A stretch of DNA of 64,000 bases from NCBI GenBank assembly GCA_910586205.1, contig CAJUGD010000017.1, forward strand, positions 1 through 64,000, written 5' to 3'. The DNA comes from an uncultured Lachnospiraceae bacterium (GTDB lineage Bacteria; Bacillota; Clostridia; Lachnospirales; Lachnospiraceae). Every line of letters begins with the position of its first letter. The stretch's first letter is position 1. The notes beneath the pieces are model-generated. The model saw only the letters and a list, made by a program, of their open reading frames with translations, was not told the DNA's origin and did not search any database. The position numbers and the translations under genes are program-made. Positions 43,493 through 52,330 of this stretch are shown here, one piece after another.

Positions 43493-44545
43493 TCATTTTT
43501 GGACAGGCATATTGGACGGCAGGATTTCTTTCCTGCAGGCGCCGCAGCTTTCTCGCCCGGCAAGATAATAGGGAAGGCTGACCTTTACAGGCAGTGTGTG
43601 GCCTCCTTCAATCCGGTCGATTAGAATCTTGGCAGTCATCTGGCCCATCTCCTCCACAGGAATGTGGATGGTGGTCAGCATGGGCGTCAGATACTGTGCG
43701 GTATCAATATCATCAATGCTGATTAAGGAGATGTCCTGGGGGATGGAAAGGTGATGCTCCTTAACAGCCCGCATGGCTCCGATGGCTGTCACATCATTTG
43801 GACAAAAAAAGGCGGTTACAGGCAGGTTCTTTTTTAATATCATGTCTGCACCTCGGTATCCCCCTTCTGAGGAGAGGGGGACATTGACAACCAGATCACG
43901 GCACAAAGGAATCTTAGCGGCATTTAAGGCGGAACAGTATCCCAGATAACGGTTTTCATTTTTCGTTTCGCCTACATAGGCAATTCTGGAATGTCCCAGA
44001 TTTATCAGATGTTCCACTGCAGTGACAGCCGCCTGAAAGCCATCGCAGATAATCTGGTCATATTTGGCTTCCAGATTGTTGAGTCCGGTATAGACTACAT
44101 ATTGGAAGTATTGCTTTAGAAATTTAAGGAGCTGCTTGTCACACCGTCCTAATACAGCTACCCCATCCACCTGATTGTCCGAGATCAGCCGGAAGATGCC
44201 GGGATGATCCACATCAAAGGCAGTGAAAGTGTATTTTAAAATATAATTGTGCTTAAATGCCTCCTTTTCGATGCTGCGGGCAAGGACTGTGAAAAAGGTA
44301 TCTGCCTCAGAATCCTGGATTCTGGCAAAAAGGCAGGCAATGGAATGGGAGGATTTTAAGTGCTCCTTTCCGCCCATTTTTAACTGTCTTGCAGTATTGT
44401 TGGGAGTGTAGCCGGTACGGCGGACAATCTCCCAAATCCGATCCTGCACATCCTGGCTTGCAGGAGATTTGGCGCTTTTGTTGATGACACGGGAGACAGT
44501 GGAAATGGAGACTCCCGCCTCCGCAGCGATTTCCTTTAATGTCAT
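43493..44545 (-). CDS. LacI-family transcriptional regulator
   Basis: 350 residues. HTH at 2-22 (TLKEIAAEAGVSISTVSRVIN), hinge to about 57, then a periplasmic-binding-protein-like effector domain (VDGVAVLGRCD, PVTAFFCPNDVTAIGAMRA, ISIDDIDTAQYLTPMLTTI). It probably represses the epimerase-like operon or the divergent importer. AAAGGAG lies upstream of the ATG. The ligand is unknown, likely a sugar. Confidence 0.92.
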   Translation of the reverse strand: MTLKEIAAEAGVSISTVSRVINKSAKSPASQDVQDRIWEIVRRTGYTPNNTARQLKMGGKEHLKSSHSIACLFARIQDSEADTFFTVLARSIEKEAFKHNYILKYTFTAFDVDHPGIFRLISDNQVDGVAVLGRCDKQLLKFLKQYFQYVVYTGLNNLEAKYDQIICDGFQAAVTAVEHLINLGHSRIAYVGETKNENRYLGYCSALNAAKIPLCRDLVVNVPLSSEGGYRGADMILKKNLPVTAFFCPNDVTAIGAMRAVKEHHLSIPQDISLISIDDIDTAQYLTPMLTTIHIPVEEMGQMTAKILIDRIEGGHTLPVKVSLPYYLAGRESCGACRKEILPSNMPVQK

Positions 44546-44571
44546 AAGCCTTTGTGCTCCTTTTCTTCTCT

Positions 44572-44600
44572 ATTATATATTTTACACAATTTTTTGAAAA
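44572..44600 (-). promoter_or_regulatory. Promoter of the LacI gene
   Basis: On the minus strand TTTTCA (complement of 44595-44600), 17-bp spacer, TATAAT (complement of 44572-44577). Confidence 0.7.
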
Positions 44601-44617
44601 AATTCCAGAGAAATATA

Positions 44618-44631
44618 CGCAAACGATTGAA
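44618..44631. promoter_or_regulatory. LacI/cre-like half-conserved operator
   Basis: CGCAAACGATTGAA resembles the LacI/CcpA-type operator TGWAAACGNTTNCA with three mismatches. It lies between the divergent LacI and importer promoters, just upstream of the importer -35 box. A role is inferred only. Confidence 0.35.
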
Positions 44632-44637
44632 TTTTTG

Positions 44638-44666
44638 TTGACAATGCGAACGGAATATTGTTAAAT
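44638..44666 (+). promoter_or_regulatory. Promoter of the first SsuABC-like importer
   Basis: TTGACA (44638-44643), 17-bp spacer, TTAAAT (44661-44666). The leader to ATG 44865 is about 190 nt, purine-rich, with small hairpins (ATGAAA/TTTCAT, AGCG/CGCT) but no class I recognise. Confidence 0.6.
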
Positions 44667-44864
44667 ATGAATAGACGGGTAATAGACGGTATTTCGAAGG
44701 GAGGAGAGAAGAAGGGGAGAAATCTTAAAAGGGATGAAAATATTTCATACTGGTTTTTTTCGCAAAAGCATATAAACTGTAAGTATCCTCAGCAATAAAA
44801 AGCGAGAGGAACGCTGCAGGTATAAAATAGCAGCCAAAAGGCGGAAAAGACAGGAGGGGTTTAC

Positions 44865-45653
44865 ATGGAGACAAAGAAAAAGGGCAAGTCATTCTGGAAT
44901 CAGATTCCGGACAGCGCCTGGATAGGTCTGTCCCTGATTTTGGCAGTGCTTTTGTGGGTCTTTATTGCATCAACAGAAGCAGGGGGAGTAGTATTTGCGG
45001 AACCATGGGAGGTATTTTCAAAACTGGTGGCAAAGGTGACAGACGGGACGTTGTGGCCGCATATTTATATCAGCCTGTTCCGTGTTATCGCAGGATTTTC
45101 ATTGGGATTTGTGATTTCCATTCCCATTGCGTTTCTGATGGGATGGTATGCGCCGTTTCGTAATCTGGTAGCGCCGTGGGTACAGTTCGTGCGTAATATT
45201 CCGCCGCTGGCCTACATTCCGCTGGTTATTACCGGAGCAGGCGTAGGCGAGAAGGCAAAGGTGATTGTAATTTTTATTGCATCCTTCCTGGTGCTGGTTG
45301 TGACTATTTATCAGGGCGTGTGTAATGTAGACGCCACGCTGATAAAGGCAGCCAGGGTTCTGGGAGCTTCCGATAAGGACATTTTTTTCAAGGTGGTCAT
45401 TCCGGCATCCACCCCGTTCATTCTGGTAGGCGCAAGGCTGGGGCTTTCCGCTTCCCTTACCACACTGGTAGCGGCAGAGCTGACCGGAGCATCCAAAGGA
45501 CTTGGAATGATGATTCAAAAGGCTCAGGGATACTATGATATGGCAACCGTGCTTTTAGGAATCCTAATCATCGGTATTATCGGAATGTTGATGGAACAGT
45601 TGGTTAAATTCTTAGAAAGGAAGCTGACGGGATGGCAGGAAACAGTGCAGTAA
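44865..45653 (+). CDS. ABC importer permease, SsuC/TauC family
   Basis: 262 residues with about six membrane helices. The EAA-type loop reads AARVLGASDKDIFFKVVIPAS. Related permeases carry sulfonates, taurine, nitrate or thiamine precursors. CAGGAGGGG precedes the ATG. It overlaps the ATPase gene by 22 nt. The substrate cannot be named from sequence. Confidence 0.9.
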   Translation: METKKKGKSFWNQIPDSAWIGLSLILAVLLWVFIASTEAGGVVFAEPWEVFSKLVAKVTDGTLWPHIYISLFRVIAGFSLGFVISIPIAFLMGWYAPFRNLVAPWVQFVRNIPPLAYIPLVITGAGVGEKAKVIVIFIASFLVLVVTIYQGVCNVDATLIKAARVLGASDKDIFFKVVIPASTPFILVGARLGLSASLTTLVAAELTGASKGLGMMIQKAQGYYDMATVLLGILIIGIIGMLMEQLVKFLERKLTGWQETVQ

Positions 45654-46420
45654 AAGTTAAGATTGATAAGGTTGAAAAGATCTACAGCGGACGCAACGGC
45701 GATATGGTCGCCTTAAACGGCGTCAGCCTTGATATTATGGAAAATGAGTTTATCTGTGTGGTCGGGCCCTCCGGATGCGGAAAATCTACCCTGCTGAATG
45801 TGATTGCAGGTCTTTTAGAGCCCACTTCCGGTGCTGTCTATGTAGACGGAAAAGAAGTGACCGGCCCGGGGCCGGAGCGGGGCGTGGTGTTCCAGCAATA
45901 CGCGCTGTTTCCCTGGCTGACTGTGCTGAAGAATGTACAGTTCGGACTAAAGCTTCAGGGGGTCAGTGAGGCGGAATCAAAGGAAACAGCCATGAAGTAT
46001 CTGAAGATGGTGGACTTAGAACAGTTTGCGGATTCTTATCCCAAGGAGCTGTCAGGCGGCATGAAGCAGAGGGTGGCCATTGCCCGTGCCTATGCGGTAA
46101 ATCCCCAGGTGCTTTTGATGGATGAGCCTTTTGGCGCATTGGATGCCCAGACCAGAACCCAGCTTCAGTCCGAGCTTATTAAGACCTGGCAAGAGCAGAA
46201 GAAAACCTGTTTTTTCATTACCCATGATGTGGAGGAAGCGGTGATTCTTGCCACCAAGGTTATTATTATGAGCGCCAGGCCGGGCCGGGTGAAAAAGATT
46301 GTGGACATTAATCTGCCCTATCCCCGGACTCAGGAGATGAAGATGGAAATGCCGTTTTTGGATCTGAAGAGCTATATATGGGGCGAGGTTTACCAGGAAT
46401 ATCTGGAGGTCAGAAAATAA
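45632..46420 (+). CDS. ABC importer ATPase, SsuB/TauB family
   Basis: 262 residues. Walker A GPSGCGKST, Q-loop VVFQQYALFPW, signature LSGGMKQRV, Walker B VLLMDEPFGALD and the H-loop FITHDVEEA are all intact. It energises the permease encoded just upstream. The start lies within the permease gene behind AAAGGAAG. Confidence 0.93.
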   Translation: MAGNSAVKVKIDKVEKIYSGRNGDMVALNGVSLDIMENEFICVVGPSGCGKSTLLNVIAGLLEPTSGAVYVDGKEVTGPGPERGVVFQQYALFPWLTVLKNVQFGLKLQGVSEAESKETAMKYLKMVDLEQFADSYPKELSGGMKQRVAIARAYAVNPQVLLMDEPFGALDAQTRTQLQSELIKTWQEQKKTCFFITHDVEEAVILATKVIIMSARPGRVKKIVDINLPYPRTQEMKMEMPFLDLKSYIWGEVYQEYLEVRK

Positions 46421-46497
46421 AGCGGCCCCAGAGGGTGTCTGAAATTGATTTCCGTCAGATGCAGAAGTTTAAAAAAATTTTTTAGGAGGATATTTTT

Positions 46498-47625
46498 ATG
46501 AAAAAGACAATGGGATTGGTATTGGCATCAGCATTGACAGCAGCCATGCTGGCAGGCTGCGGAGGCAGTAAAGCGCCGGAGACGGCTGCTACTACAACAG
46601 CGGCAGCAGCAGATGCCGGGACTACGGCCGCGGCAGAAGATAAAGAAGGCGCGGCAGATGCTGACAAAAAGGCAGAGGAAGCGCCTGCGGCAGAAAGCTT
46701 TGAACCAGCTACGGTCCGGGTGGCTTATATGCCCAATATGGGAAGCGCGTCTCTGGCAGTTACTGCACGGGAAGCAGGATTCTTTGAGGAAATGGGGCTT
46801 ACTGTGGAGCTGGTAGAGTTCCAGGGAGGTCCGGCAGAGATCGCAGCCATGGCTTCCGGCGACATTGACATTTCTCAGATTGGCCACGGCGCTCACGCCC
46901 TTTGCGCAGAGGGAGAGGCATTGATTTTCCAGATTGACTGTACCAGCCTTGCTGATGCCGTTATGGGAAACAAGGACAAGGGAGTTAATACGATTGCAGA
47001 CTTAAAGGGCAAAAAAGTAGCGGCTACCAGCGGAACCTCTGCAGAGATTATTCTGAATCTGGCATTGCAGAAAGAAGGAATGACGGCAGATGATCTGGAG
47101 ATTGTGGAGATGGATGCCAATGGTATTGTGACAGCTATGATCAGCGGCAATGTAGATGCCTGCGCCACCTGGTCTCCGGGAACCATGACCATTGATCAGG
47201 CTCTGGGCGATAAAGCTGTATGGCTTGCTACCAATGAGGATTTCGTAAATGAGGTAACATTCCCTTCCAGCTATATTACTACTCAGAAATATGCAGATGA
47301 GAATCATGACGTGCTGGTTCGCTTTACACGGGCTTTGCAGAAGGCTGCTGATTACCGCAGCAGCAATATTGAAGAAGTGGCCGGATGGGTGGCAGCTCAG
47401 TGTGAGGTAGACGGGGAGACCATGAAGGCAACCGTGGGAGAAGGCAACTGGGGGATTACCAGTGATTTCCTGAAGAAAGGCTTGGAGGACGGAACCATTG
47501 CCAAATATTATGAAAACCAGCAGCAGGTGTTCATTGACGGCGGGCGTCTGACCGATAAGGTAGATGTAAACCAATATGTTCTGTTTGACATAATGAAAGA
47601 GGCCAATGAGGCGAATAACAAGTAA
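46498..47625 (+). CDS. ABC importer substrate-binding lipoprotein (NMT1/SsuA-like)
   Basis: 375 residues. Lipoprotein signal with lipobox LAGC (Cys about 21), then an Ala/Thr/Glu-rich spacer to about 65. The NMT1/SsuA core follows (VRVAYMPNMGSASLAV, EMGLTVELVEF, SGDIDISQIGHG). It captures the substrate outside the membrane. TTAGGAGGATA precedes the ATG. Terminator at 47698 follows. Confidence 0.9.
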   Translation: MKKTMGLVLASALTAAMLAGCGGSKAPETAATTTAAAADAGTTAAAEDKEGAADADKKAEEAPAAESFEPATVRVAYMPNMGSASLAVTAREAGFFEEMGLTVELVEFQGGPAEIAAMASGDIDISQIGHGAHALCAEGEALIFQIDCTSLADAVMGNKDKGVNTIADLKGKKVAATSGTSAEIILNLALQKEGMTADDLEIVEMDANGIVTAMISGNVDACATWSPGTMTIDQALGDKAVWLATNEDFVNEVTFPSSYITTQKYADENHDVLVRFTRALQKAADYRSSNIEEVAGWVAAQCEVDGETMKATVGEGNWGITSDFLKKGLEDGTIAKYYENQQQVFIDGGRLTDKVDVNQYVLFDIMKEANEANNK

Positions 47626-47697
47626 ACCTGCATGTGCCCGGCTGTGGAATGGAGCGCCCAAAAGCAGGGAAATGACAGCAAAGGTATGATAGGATGC

Positions 47698-47722
47698 AAA
47701 GGGGGCTATAAAAGCCCCTTTT
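47698..47722 (+). terminator. Terminator after the first importer
   Basis: AAAGGGGGCT (47698-47707), loop ATAAA, then AGCCCCTTTT: a 9- to 10-bp stem with one G-U pair and a T-rich end. Confidence 0.85.
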
Positions 47723-47768
47723 GTTGATGGTATGATTGTGGATACAAGATTCGGTTAGGGGGAAAAAT

Positions 47769-49286
47769 ATGCTGCTGGTCGTGCTTTTGTTTCTCGCTGT
47801 TTCGTCCATAGGACTTTTTTTCCTTAAGAGGGATCAGCAGACCGTATGCTTGCTGGGATTGTGCTTCAGCTTTATTTTTATGTTTGTGGGGATCACCATT
47901 TATCTGGCAAAGACCGGCGGTTTGTCTCCGGAGCAGAAAATGTTTTTGTTTTTTGATACCCATATTCAGCGCCGTCTTTCTTATTTGATTTTTCCCCTTC
48001 GGCAGTTAGGCTATATGATCGCCATAGGCCGTTATTTGTTTCCTCCGTTTCTGCTGCTGATTGCTGTCCATTACAGCATGATTCCCGCAGTGATGCGGCT
48101 TAAAAAAAGTGCAGGAGCTGTGTTTTTGATTCCGTTTCTGACTTTAGTGATCTATTATCCAGATATTTTTTTCCGGGTGGTAAGAAGCCGGTTTGCCCTG
48201 CAGACCGTATTGATGAAGCTGACCCAGGGATGGATATTCGCCTATGTGATTTTAGCTGTAGGGCTGATAGTGCATGAATATAGAGATATGACGATTCCTT
48301 ACAGCAAGAGGCAGTTTCGGTATATTATGGTATTTATCCTAAGTGTTACGGTGCAGTATTCTATTTATTGCACCCAGGATCCCCTTCAGGTTTATCAGAT
48401 TTATTCTACCGAATATATGCGTTTCAGCGGGCGGCTGTATGCCAATTCCCTGATGAGTGTGCAGGGCTGGTATCTGTTTACAGGATTTACCTTGGTTTCT
48501 GTGGTATTAGGATTTTGGAATTTGAAAAATTATATGATGATTAGCTGGGAAGAAAGCCGGGATGACGTCAGTATCCAAAGAAAATTTGATACGGCCAGCA
48601 TGGGGGTTTCGGTATTTGTACACAGTATCAAAAACCAGCTTTTATCAAACCGGGTGTTATGTAAAAAAATCCGGAAGGAATTAGCCGGGGAAAATCCGGA
48701 TCTGAAGAAGCTGACCGGGTATGCAGATATGCTGGATGACGTAAATGAGAGTATGTTGGGGCGGATGGAGGAACTTTATAAAAGCATTAAGAAAAGCAGC
48801 CTTTCTCTCTGTCCCATTAAGGCCGGGCAGATTGTTGAGACAACCTTGATGTTGTTTCACAAAAAATATCCGGATGTGGAAGTGATGGTTTCCGGAAGTA
48901 CGGAGGAGTCTCTTTTAGGAGATGAGCAGCATTTAGGAGAGGCGTTATATAATCTTCTTACGAATGCCCATGAAGCTTGTCTGCTGTCAGGAAAGATGGA
49001 GGAAAGGCTTGAGCTGGTGGTTCATGGGGAAAGGCTGTATGTGGGGTTTGAGGTTCGGGACAATGGCCCTGGCATTACAAAGCAAGAGCAGCGGCGGATA
49101 TTTGATCCGTTTTATACCAGCAAAAATACAAATTTTAACTGGGGCATGGGACTTCACTATGTCCGTGAGATTGTAAAAAGTCATTTCGGCAAGTTAAGGC
49201 TGGAGAGCCGTCCGGGGGAAGGGAGCAGTTTTTTTGTGACGATTCCCCGCTATGAGCCTCGAAAGGCTAGTACATCGTTGCACTAG
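47769..49286 (+). CDS. Membrane sensor histidine kinase
   Basis: 505 residues from ATG 47769 (GGGGGA 6 nt upstream). Six or seven membrane helices cover about 1-260, with little outside the membrane. A dimerisation region with the candidate phospho-His FVHSIKNQLLSN follows. The C-terminal ATPase has N-box NLLTNAHEA, G1 DNGPGI, and G2 GMGLHYVREIV. It is not the classic HisKA sequence. Partner of the next gene. The signal is unknown; its place after the importer may mean it monitors the same compound. Confidence 0.85.
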   Translation: MLLVVLLFLAVSSIGLFFLKRDQQTVCLLGLCFSFIFMFVGITIYLAKTGGLSPEQKMFLFFDTHIQRRLSYLIFPLRQLGYMIAIGRYLFPPFLLLIAVHYSMIPAVMRLKKSAGAVFLIPFLTLVIYYPDIFFRVVRSRFALQTVLMKLTQGWIFAYVILAVGLIVHEYRDMTIPYSKRQFRYIMVFILSVTVQYSIYCTQDPLQVYQIYSTEYMRFSGRLYANSLMSVQGWYLFTGFTLVSVVLGFWNLKNYMMISWEESRDDVSIQRKFDTASMGVSVFVHSIKNQLLSNRVLCKKIRKELAGENPDLKKLTGYADMLDDVNESMLGRMEELYKSIKKSSLSLCPIKAGQIVETTLMLFHKKYPDVEVMVSGSTEESLLGDEQHLGEALYNLLTNAHEACLLSGKMEERLELVVHGERLYVGFEVRDNGPGITKQEQRRIFDPFYTSKNTNFNWGMGLHYVREIVKSHFGKLRLESRPGEGSSFFVTIPRYEPRKASTSLH

Positions 49287-49375
49287 TAAGGCTGGAAGTG
49301 ACCTGTTTATGAGGATGTAAGGGTTTGGGGCATGCTCAGACAGGGTTTTGCAAAGCTTGGGGGATAAAGCGTATT

Positions 49376-50041
49376 ATGATTCGAGTGGCGATTGTGGAAG
49401 ATTTTGCTCTGCTTCGGGAGGATCTGTGGGAGCTGATTGGAGAGCAGAAGGATATGGAGGCTGCCTGGCAGGCAGGAAGCGGCCAGGAGGCAGTGGAGAA
49501 GGCAAAAAATGAGGATGCGGATATTGTGCTGATGGATATTGAAATGGAGACGGTAAACGCAGGGATCCTTGCTGCGGAGCAGATTCGGGATCAGGGAAAA
49601 GGGCAGCAGGTTATTTTCCTGACAGCCCATGAGACGGATCAGACCATTATCACTGCCATGGGGACAGGCGCTGTGGACTATATAGTCAAAGGCTGCCAGG
49701 AGCAGGAGATTCTGCGGCATATCCGAAACGCCTACAAGGGAAAGCCGGTGATGGAAGCGCGGATTCAGGAAACCATTATGCGGGAATACAGCCGTCTTCA
49801 GAGATCTGAGAGAAGCCTTTTATTTTTTATTAACAATGTATCTCAGCTTACGGCAGCAGAAAGAGAGCTTTTGCGGCTTCTTCTGGACGGGAAAAAGGTA
49901 AAGGATATTGCGGGAATCCGGTGTGTGGAAATGAATACGGTAAAGACGCAGATCAAGGGACTTTTGCGGAAGTTTGGATGCAGCAGAACAAAGGAGATTG
50001 TATCCATGATCCAGGAATTGAATATCTCTCATTTGTTTTGA
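49376..50041 (+). CDS. NarL/FixJ-type response regulator
   Basis: 221 residues from ATG 49376; the frame opens earlier at 49325. The receiver has the acidic pair VEDF, phospho-Asp in VLMDIEME, Thr in FLTAHE and Lys in DYIVKGC. A LuxR-like HTH follows (LTAAERELLRLLLDGKKVKDIAG, then MNTVKTQIKGLLRKFGC). It is the likely partner of the kinase 89 bp upstream and could drive the importer or the nag genes. Confidence 0.88.
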   Translation: MIRVAIVEDFALLREDLWELIGEQKDMEAAWQAGSGQEAVEKAKNEDADIVLMDIEMETVNAGILAAEQIRDQGKGQQVIFLTAHETDQTIITAMGTGAVDYIVKGCQEQEILRHIRNAYKGKPVMEARIQETIMREYSRLQRSERSLLFFINNVSQLTAAERELLRLLLDGKKVKDIAGIRCVEMNTVKTQIKGLLRKFGCSRTKEIVSMIQELNISHLF

Positions 50042-50066
50042 TTTTGGTTAAAGGAGGAAATAGGAT

Positions 50067-50891
50067 ATGAGACATGAATATTATGGGTATGATAAGGAGA
50101 CGCTTCTTAAAGCTCCCAAGATAAAGATGTATTGCCTGAAGGATAATGAGACCGTGTTTCGTCAGATGGCATGTCAGATGGCAGAGGAGATCAAGGCCAA
50201 TAACCTTTCAGGGCGCCGGACAGTCATGATTTGTCCGGTGGGACCAGTGGGCCAGTACCCTTATTTCGTAGATATGGTAAATGAGCAGGCTATCAGTCTG
50301 AAAAATGTATGGTTTATTAATATGGATGAATATCTGGACGATGATAAGAAATGGATTTCCATGGATCATCCTTTAAGCTTTCGGGGATTTATGGACCGGG
50401 TGGTGTATTCTCAGATCCGCCCGGAGCTTGTGATGCCAAAGGAACAGCGGATTTTCCCGGATCCGGATCAGGTAGAAAGAGTGCCAAAGCTGATTGAAGA
50501 ACTGGGCGGCGTGGACATTGCTTTTGGAGGAATCGGAATCAATGGACATGTGGCGTTTAATGAGGCGGATCCGTCTATGAGCAAAGAGGAATTTCTGGCC
50601 CAGAAGACCCGGGTACTGGCTATCAGCCCGGAGACAAGGGCAGCTAATGCTATCGGAGATTTTGGCGGGGCCTTGGAGGACATGCCAAAGTATTGTGTGA
50701 CAGTGGGAATCTATGAGATTGCCCATGCAGAAAAGATTCGGCTGGGATGTTTTCGAAACTGGCACAGGGCAGTAGTGCGCCGGGCCGGATACGGAGACGC
50801 CACAGCAGACTTTCCGGTGACTCTTTTACAGGATCATAAAGATATTACGCTGACCTTTACCGAGTATGTGGGAAGGTTAAGTGATGAATAA
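50067..50891 (+). CDS. NagB-like glucosamine-6-phosphate deaminase/isomerase, atypical
   Basis: 274 residues. It keeps the NagB catalytic landmarks: INMDEYLDDD with the Asp, and GGIGINGHVAFNE with the His. The usual phosphate loop GGTP...Y near residue 40-50 is replaced by CPVGPVGQYP, and the C-terminal part is divergent. It lies 33 bp before nagA, which supports amino-sugar phosphate metabolism, but the altered loop leaves room for a different sugar phosphate. AAAGGAGGA precedes the ATG. Confidence 0.78.
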   Translation: MRHEYYGYDKETLLKAPKIKMYCLKDNETVFRQMACQMAEEIKANNLSGRRTVMICPVGPVGQYPYFVDMVNEQAISLKNVWFINMDEYLDDDKKWISMDHPLSFRGFMDRVVYSQIRPELVMPKEQRIFPDPDQVERVPKLIEELGGVDIAFGGIGINGHVAFNEADPSMSKEEFLAQKTRVLAISPETRAANAIGDFGGALEDMPKYCVTVGIYEIAHAEKIRLGCFRNWHRAVVRRAGYGDATADFPVTLLQDHKDITLTFTEYVGRLSDE

Positions 50892-50924
50892 AGTGTTAAA
50901 ACATAATGAAGGAGGTTAAAAGCA

Positions 50925-52088
50925 ATGACAGTATTATTAAAAGGCGGAATGGTATACCAGAACCATGAATTTGTGAGGGCAGATGTGCGGATGCAGGACG
51001 GGGTGATTGCTGTTGTTGGGACAGGTCTTTCAGAGGCAGATGCCCAGGTGGTGGATGTGACAGGAAAGCGGCTTGTGCCGGGATTTTTGGATATTCACAC
51101 GCATGGGGCAGTGGGGGTGGATGTGAATGCAGCAAAGGCAGAGGACTATGAAAAGATTTGCCGGTTCCATGCAGAGCAGGGAACAACCGGCTGGCTGTGT
51201 TCTGTGCTTACAGATACCAGGGAGCAGACTTTATGGTGCATTGAGGAGTACAAGAAATGGAAATCCATGGAACATAAAGGATCCCGGCTTTTGGGGATTC
51301 ACCTGGAAGGGCCGTTTTTAAGCCCGCAGTATAAGGGAGCCATGCCGGAGCATTTGCTGCAAAAGCCCAATCTGGAATTGGTAAAAGAGTATCAGGAGGC
51401 GGCAGAAGGAGAGATCCGGTATATTACCGTGTCTCCGGAGATTGAGGGAATGGTGGATTTTATTCCGAAGCTTTGTGAGCAGGGAATGGCTGTGGCCATT
51501 GGACATTCCGGGGCAGATTATGACACAGCCAGGAAGGCGATTGCAGGCGGCGCTGCTGCGTCAACTCATACAGGAAATGCCATGCGCCTTCTCCACCAGC
51601 ATGAGCCGGCCATTTGGGGGGCAGTGTTGGAGGATGAGAAAGTGTATTGCGAGATGATCTGCGACGGACGCCATCTTCATCCGGGAACCGTGCGGCTGAT
51701 CCTTAAGACAAAGGGCTTAGACAGGGCTGTGGCAGTAACGGATTCCATTATGGCGGCAGGGCTTCCGGACGGAAATTATAAACTGGGAGTCAATGATGTG
51801 GTAGTGGTAGATGGGGATGCCCGCCTGACACATGGAGGAAGCCGTGCAGGAAGCACCTTAACTTCGGGGAAGGCTCTTTTGAATCTGCTGGAGTTTACCG
51901 GGCGGTCCTTGGAGGAGATTCTGCCTCTTATGACGGAGAATCCGGCAAAGCTTGTCGGGGTGTATGACCGGGTTGGATCTCTGGAAGAAGGCAAGGACGC
52001 AGATGTGGTGGTATTGGATGAGACATGCAGGATAGAGGCCACCTATGTGAAGGGGGAGTCTGTGTTTGCCAGGCAGTGTGAAGCGTAA
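50925..52088 (+). CDS. nagA: N-acetylglucosamine-6-phosphate deacetylase
   Basis: 387 residues. Amidohydrolase metal motifs: FLDIHTHGAVGVD, the Glu in GIHLEGPFL, AIGHSGADYD, and the late VTDSIMAAG with its Asp. Note STHTGNAM where many NagA proteins have STHLFNAM. It removes acetate before the NagB step. GAAGGAGG precedes the ATG. Last gene before the hydF promoter. Confidence 0.93.
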   Translation: MTVLLKGGMVYQNHEFVRADVRMQDGVIAVVGTGLSEADAQVVDVTGKRLVPGFLDIHTHGAVGVDVNAAKAEDYEKICRFHAEQGTTGWLCSVLTDTREQTLWCIEEYKKWKSMEHKGSRLLGIHLEGPFLSPQYKGAMPEHLLQKPNLELVKEYQEAAEGEIRYITVSPEIEGMVDFIPKLCEQGMAVAIGHSGADYDTARKAIAGGAAASTHTGNAMRLLHQHEPAIWGAVLEDEKVYCEMICDGRHLHPGTVRLILKTKGLDRAVAVTDSIMAAGLPDGNYKLGVNDVVVVDGDARLTHGGSRAGSTLTSGKALLNLLEFTGRSLEEILPLMTENPAKLVGVYDRVGSLEEGKDADVVVLDETCRIEATYVKGESVFARQCEA

Positions 52089-52118
52089 GTTGTTTTTCCG
52101 GGAAATAGAAGGAACTGC

Positions 52119-52147
52119 TTGACATTTTTCAATCTTCTATTTAAAAT
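52119..52147 (+). promoter_or_regulatory. Promoter of the hydF-importer operon
   Basis: TTGACA (52119-52124), 17-bp spacer, TAAAAT (52142-52147). Transcription would start near 52154, about 177 nt before the hydF ATG. Confidence 0.8.
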
Positions 52148-52153
52148 ATCAAT

Positions 52154-52313
52154 AGTTCCTGATATCTGCGCGGCGGGTATACCTTCCGCAAAGAATAGGA
52201 GAAAAAGTAAAGCATGCGCTGACACGAGGAGATTTCCGGGGAGAAAGGCTGTGAGATAAAGATAGGATTATGTCTGTAAGTGCATCTTTTTTTGAGATGC
52301 ACTTATTTTTTTT
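52154..52313 (+). ncRNA. Structured leader with intrinsic terminator, possible riboswitch or small RNA
   Basis: The leader ends in a strong terminator: AAGTGCATCT (about 52278-52287) pairs with AGATGCACTT (52295-52304) and eight Ts follow (52306-52313). An upstream segment ATGCGCT (52214-52220) can pair over 7 bp (one G-U) with AGTGCAT in the terminator's 5' arm, so a competing antiterminator is possible. A GC-rich hairpin GCGG...CCGC lies near 52170-52190. I match it to no riboswitch class I know. Either a ligand-controlled leader for hydF and its importer, or a separate ~150-nt RNA. Confidence 0.55.
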
Positions 52314-52330
52314 AAGAGGGGAGTGTTATT

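Noticed and set aside
42801..43568. Plus-strand frame of 255 residues
   Set aside because: Antisense to the aldose epimerase-like gene and the end of the LacI gene, both with clear motifs and ribosome sites.
44667..44864. Possible riboswitch before the first importer
   Set aside because: Purine-rich leader with only weak AT-rich hairpins and no terminator or sequestered ribosome site.
46430..46460. GGTGTCTGAAATTG resembling the 3.7-kb repeat
   Set aside because: Only about nine bases match and there is no palindrome or flanking copy; treated as chance.
47002..47661. Minus-strand frame of 219 residues
   Set aside because: Antisense to an intact substrate-binding lipoprotein gene; His/Cys/Leu-rich shadow composition.
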